Positions 33,803 to 36,543 of a stretch of DNA of 36,543 nt are shown here, in pieces. The notes below the pieces were generated by a model. That model searched no databases. It was given only the letters and a program-made list of their open reading frames with translations, and was not told where the DNA came from. This DNA is from DATDOY01 sp035293045. GTDB lineage: Bacteria > Actinomycetota > Acidimicrobiia > IMCC26256 > JACPCJ01. The stretch's first letter is position 1, and every line of letters starts with the position of its first letter. The translations under genes and the position numbers were made by a program. The stretch is taken from positions 1 to 36,543 of the forward strand of contig DATDOY010000134.1 in the NCBI GenBank assembly GCA_035293045.1, in the 5' to 3' direction.

Positions 33803-34123
33803 CTAGCGCGTGTCGAACCGCTTGAGGAGGGCCTCGCGCTGCTTCGATCCGAGGCCTCGCAGACGCCGGTTCTCGCTGATCTCCAGCTCCGCCATCACCC
33901 GACGGGCCCGGACCTTGCCCAGGCCGGGAAGGGACTCGAGGACCGTCACCGTCTTCAGCTTGCCGATGACGTCGTCGCGGTCACCCATGTCGAGTACCTC
34001 GCGCAGTGTCGTTGAGCCGGCCTTCAGCTTTTCCTTCACCTCGGCGCGTTGCCGGCGAGCGGCCGCGGCCTTGTTGAGCGCGGCTTGACGTTGCTCCGGA
34101 GTGAGAGCAGGAGGAAGCGGCAT
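33803..34123 (-). CDS. mihF: Integration host factor, actinobacterial type (mIHF)
   Basis: 106 residues. A basic N-terminal helix (RQAALNKAAAARRQRAEVKEKLKAG) precedes an S13-like helix-two-turn-helix with LESLPGLGKVRARRVMAELEI (~62-82). This nucleoid protein is found in actinobacteria and is unrelated to proteobacterial IHF. The ATG at 34123 follows an approximately 110-nt untranslated leader. It is the first gene of the mihF-gmk-rpoZ-coaBC-metK-priA-def-fmt-rpe unit. It is one of the better taxonomic markers in the window. Confidence 0.95.
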   Translation of the reverse strand: MPLPPALTPEQRQAALNKAAAARRQRAEVKEKLKAGSTTLREVLDMGDRDDVIGKLKTVTVLESLPGLGKVRARRVMAELEISENRRLRGLGSKQREALLKRFDTR

Positions 34124-34264
34124 CAGCGGGAACCTTGGTCGGACTCGCCAACCTCTGCCCGGCGAACTCGCATCGGTGAGTGCCCCTCTCCTCGACCTGG
34201 ACAGGCTGAACCCGGCCGACGGGCACAGCGTGCGGGCGCCAGTATACGCAGCGTTCGAAACGGT
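34124..34264. other. mihF leader and promoter spacer
   Basis: 141 bp between pyrF and mihF with no gene. It contains the -10 of the mihF promoter and a leader of about 110 nt. No strong hairpin or riboswitch was recognised in the leader. Confidence 0.6.
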
Positions 34265-34268
34265 TCAA
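34241..34268 (-). promoter_or_regulatory. Sigma-70-type promoter of the mihF-gmk-rpoZ operon
   Basis: On the minus strand TTGAAC (34263-34268), a 16-bp spacer and TATACT (34241-34246) make the best -35/-10 pair in the window. Transcription would start near 34234. The -35 overlaps the pyrF stop codon (34265-34267), so the operon boundary falls at the end of pyrF. Confidence 0.65.
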
Positions 34269-34990
34269 CCGGGCCGGAGGGCCGCTTCTGAAACCTCGGC
34301 GAAGACCGCGGCCGCGGCCTCCTCGGGATCCGCTGCACGCGTGACGGGGCGTCCGAGAACGATGAGGTCAGCCCCTACCGCCGCCGCCTCGCCGGGTGTC
34401 GTTGAGCGCGCTTGATCGTCGAGTGAGGTGCCGGCGGGGCGCGTTCCGGGTACGACGGTGAAGAACTCGGGGGCGCGCTCTTTCACACGCGGCACCTCAA
34501 GGGCCGAGCAGACGACGCCACGACATCCGGCGTCGACAGCGACGTCGAGCCGATCACCAAAGGCGGTCACATCGGGGTCGCTGGTCAACACGGTCACCGC
34601 GATCGGCACCGGATCGGGCGTGCCCGCCGCCGCCGCGCCCTCGAGGAAGCCCTGCGAGAAGCCGGTGAGCATGTCGAAGCCGCCGGCGGCATGAGCATTC
34701 AGATAGCGGACGCCGAGGCGACCGGCAGCACGGGCAGCCCGGGCCACCGTCGTGGGAATGTCATGCAGCTTGAGGTCGGCGAAGACGTCGAAGTCGAGGT
34801 CTCGCATGGCGGCGACCGCCCGCGGCCCCTCAGCTACGTACAACTCGAGGCCCACCTTCGCCACGCCGAACCAGGGCCGGAGTCGGCGGGCCAAGGCCAA
34901 CGCCTCGGCGAGATCTGGAAGGTCGAGGGCGAGGGCGAGGCGCGCTCGCACCCTCGCCTGCTCCGCGTCGGTCGTTGCGCCTCCGGTCAC
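34265..34990 (-). CDS. pyrF: Orotidine 5'-phosphate decarboxylase
   Basis: Last step of UMP synthesis. TIM barrel with ARLALALDLPDLAEALALA, KVGLELY, the catalytic FADLKLHDIPTTVARA (DxKxxDIPxT motif), and VPGTRPAG. I start at GTG 34990 (241 residues), which has GGAGGG five bases upstream. GTG at 35005 would overlap the pyrD stop (GTGA) and add five residues but has a weaker ribosome-binding site. Follows pyrD in the pyrimidine operon. Confidence 0.95.
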   Translation of the reverse strand: MTGGATTDAEQARVRARLALALDLPDLAEALALARRLRPWFGVAKVGLELYVAEGPRAVAAMRDLDFDVFADLKLHDIPTTVARAARAAGRLGVRYLNAHAAGGFDMLTGFSQGFLEGAAAAGTPDPVPIAVTVLTSDPDVTAFGDRLDVAVDAGCRGVVCSALEVPRVKERAPEFFTVVPGTRPAGTSLDDQARSTTPGEAAAVGADLIVLGRPVTRAADPEEAAAAVFAEVSEAALRPG

Positions 34991-35001
34991 CGCGCCCTCC
35001 G

Positions 35002-35940
35002 TCACGTTGGCCCGTGCTCCACCGCTCCCACGAGGTCCACAACCGCGCCGACTCCGCGCCGTCGGCACCACCGTTCCAGCGCCCGTGCGACCCGCTCCGG
35101 TGCCCTCACGTCGCGGAAGGTGGCCGTGCCCACGCCCACGGCCGACGCGCCCGCCAAGAGCATCTCGACCGCGTCCTCGGCGCGCGCAACGCCTCCGGTC
35201 CCGATGATCGCGACGCCGGGATACGCGCGGGCGACTTCGAAGACGGCGCGCACGGCGACGGGACGGATGGCCGGGCCCGAGAGGCCACCCCCACCCGCCC
35301 CGAGCCGAAACCCGCGCCGGTCGGGGTCGATGCTCATTCCCATGACGGTGTTGATCAACGTGAGTCCCGACGCACCCGCATCGAGCGCGGCGCCAGCGAT
35401 CGACACGAGGTCCGTGACGTTGGGCGACAGCTTCGCGAAGACCGGCAGATTTCCGGCTTGGCCGACGACCGCTCCAACCGCCGCCCTCGTACCGTCGGCC
35501 GAGTGGGCGAAGATGTCCGACCGATCCTCGATGTTCGGACAGCTCGCGTTCACCTCAATCGCGATGATCTCCGTGGCGGCCTCGGCAACGCCCTTTGCAG
35601 CGCGGGCGAAGTCATCGATCGTCCGCCCCCACACCGACGCGATGACGCGGGCGCCCAACGCCCGGAGGCGGGGCAGCTCGGTGTCCCGCCAGACGTCGAC
35701 GCCGGGGTTCTGCAACCCGACGGAGTTCAACATCCCGGCGGGCGTTTCGTGGACCCGGGGTGCGGCGTTCCCCGGCCACGGGTCCGCGGACAGCGACTTG
35801 ACGGTGATCGCTCCCACGAGCGCGGGGTTTCCCTGTCGGGCGACCTCGTCACCGTGCCCGTACGTCCCTGAGGCCGCGATCACTGGATTAGGGAGAACGA
35901 TCCCCGCGAGGCGCGTCGTCATGTCGACGGGTGCGCTCAC
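35002..35940 (-). CDS. pyrD: Dihydroorotate dehydrogenase (class 1)
   Basis: 312 residues. FMN enzyme oxidising dihydroorotate to orotate. Class 1 is shown by the catalytic cysteine in EVNASCPNIEDR (C134); class 2 enzymes use serine and carry a membrane helix, which is absent here. The N-terminal LPNPVIAASGTYGHGDE and the C-terminal IIGTGGVARAEDAVEMLLAGASAVGVGTA fit class 1B. Class 1B normally pairs with PyrK, but no pyrK lies between carB and pyrD. Starts at GTG 35940 in a GTGA overlap with carB. Confidence 0.95.
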   Translation of the reverse strand: MSAPVDMTTRLAGIVLPNPVIAASGTYGHGDEVARQGNPALVGAITVKSLSADPWPGNAAPRVHETPAGMLNSVGLQNPGVDVWRDTELPRLRALGARVIASVWGRTIDDFARAAKGVAEAATEIIAIEVNASCPNIEDRSDIFAHSADGTRAAVGAVVGQAGNLPVFAKLSPNVTDLVSIAGAALDAGASGLTLINTVMGMSIDPDRRGFRLGAGGGGLSGPAIRPVAVRAVFEVARAYPGVAIIGTGGVARAEDAVEMLLAGASAVGVGTATFRDVRAPERVARALERWCRRRGVGAVVDLVGAVEHGPT

Positions 35941-36543
35941 ACCCCCAACCTCAGCTGGTCGCCCCGGTGATACTCCTGCAACGAGCGCACGGTCGCGCGC
36001 CGCTGGGCCCGCTCGGTCATCCCGGCGGCCGCGGCGAGCGCCGCCGCGACGGTGGTGACGAGCGGCACGCCATACCTTCCGGCGGCCTGGCGGATGTGCA
36101 AGCCGTCGGTTCGCGGTCCTCGACCGCGCGGGGTGTTCACAACGAGGTCGACCTTGCCGGACGCGATCAGCTCGACCGCATCGACTCCACTCTCTTCGCC
36201 GACCTTGGCCACGACCGTGTCGACGCGGATCCCCGCCGCTTCGAGACCCGCCGCGGTCCCTGCCGTCGCGGCGATGGCGAACCCGAGGTCGGCGAGGCGC
36301 CGTGCAGCGACGAGGCCAGCGGGCTTGTCGCGGTCGGCGAGGGAGAGGAACAGCACCCCGTGCTCGGGAAGGATGTTCCCGGCCGCAGCCTGGCTCTTGG
36401 CAAAGGCCATCCCGAACGAGACGTCGATGCCCATGACCTCTCCGGTCGAGCGCATCTCGGGGCCGAGAATCGTGTCGACCTCGGGAAACCGCGTGAAGGG
36501 GAGCACCGCCTCCTTGACGGACACATGGCCCTCGCGCGGAGGT
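35937..36543 (-). CDS. carB: Carbamoyl-phosphate synthase large chain, C-terminal part (5' end outside window)
   Basis: Only the last ~201 residues are present; the gene runs off the right edge. HVSVKEAVLPFTRFPEVDTILGPEMRSTGEVMGID is the end of the second ATP-grasp synthetase domain. It is followed by the MGS-like allosteric domain (~KPAGLVAARRLADLGFAIAATAGTAAGLE, VVNTPRGRG), where UMP and ornithine act in studied enzymes. It supplies carbamoyl phosphate to both pyrimidines and the arginine operon of this window. Followed by pyrD with a GTGA overlap. Confidence 0.95.
   Translation of the reverse strand, partial: PPREGHVSVKEAVLPFTRFPEVDTILGPEMRSTGEVMGIDVSFGMAFAKSQAAAGNILPEHGVLFLSLADRDKPAGLVAARRLADLGFAIAATAGTAAGLEAAGIRVDTVVAKVGEESGVDAVELIASGKVDLVVNTPRGRGPRTDGLHIRQAAGRYGVPLVTTVAAALAAAAGMTERAQRRATVRSLQEYHRGDQLRLGV

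Overview
The window is a dense, GC-rich stretch of chromosome carrying core biosynthesis and translation genes, almost all on the minus strand. Several features point to an actinobacterium, probably an Acidimicrobiia-like lineage (inference): an actinobacterial-type integration host factor (mihF) beside gmk and rpoZ; a helicase-degenerate PriA; mpg directly after argH; many GTG starts in ATGA/GTGA overlaps; and an apparently leaderless argC. I see no prophage, insertion sequence, CRISPR array, tRNA or rRNA.

Layout from left to right. (1) 1-1929, plus strand: the 3' end of a penicillin-binding protein with an unusual thrombospondin type-3-like tail, then a membrane acyltransferase. (2) 2055-10976, minus strand: a complete arginine operon argC-J-B-D-F-R-G-H followed by mpg, with almost every junction overlapping by 1-8 nt. 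A divergent MaoC/hotdog gene starts at 11007, and the 30-bp gap plus its start codon holds a near-perfect ArgR operator. (3) 11923-18681, minus strand: infC-rpmI-rplT-trmH-like-histidine kinase-pheS-pheT, preceded by a roughly 250-nt leader containing an intrinsic terminator (a probable attenuator). A DUF1844 gene diverges from it at 18942. (4) 19287-24519, minus strand: ribD-ribE-ribBA-ribH-hisG-cold-shock-like protein-membrane protein, led by a textbook FMN riboswitch (24607-24750). (5) 25029-34123, minus strand: mihF-gmk-rpoZ-coaBC-metK-priA-def-fmt-rpe-receiver/GGDEF-mogA, with a good sigma-70-type promoter at 34241-34268. (6) 34265-36543, minus strand: the end of a pyrimidine operon, carB (partial)-pyrD-pyrF.

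The genes combine into recognisable modules: arginine synthesis with its own repressor, riboflavin synthesis under FMN control, UMP synthesis, formyl-Met processing (fmt/def), CoA and SAM synthesis, and translation (IF3, L35, L20, PheRS). I found no convincing new multi-gene system. The parts most worth a second look are regulatory or architectural: the infC leader terminator, the ArgR operator shared with a divergent hotdog gene, an inverted-repeat and direct-repeat module between mogA and the riboswitch, non-canonical start codons (infC ATC, mpg CTG, possibly the trmH-like gene), a PBP with a calcium-binding-like tail, and an orphan PAS histidine kinase inside the pheST operon.
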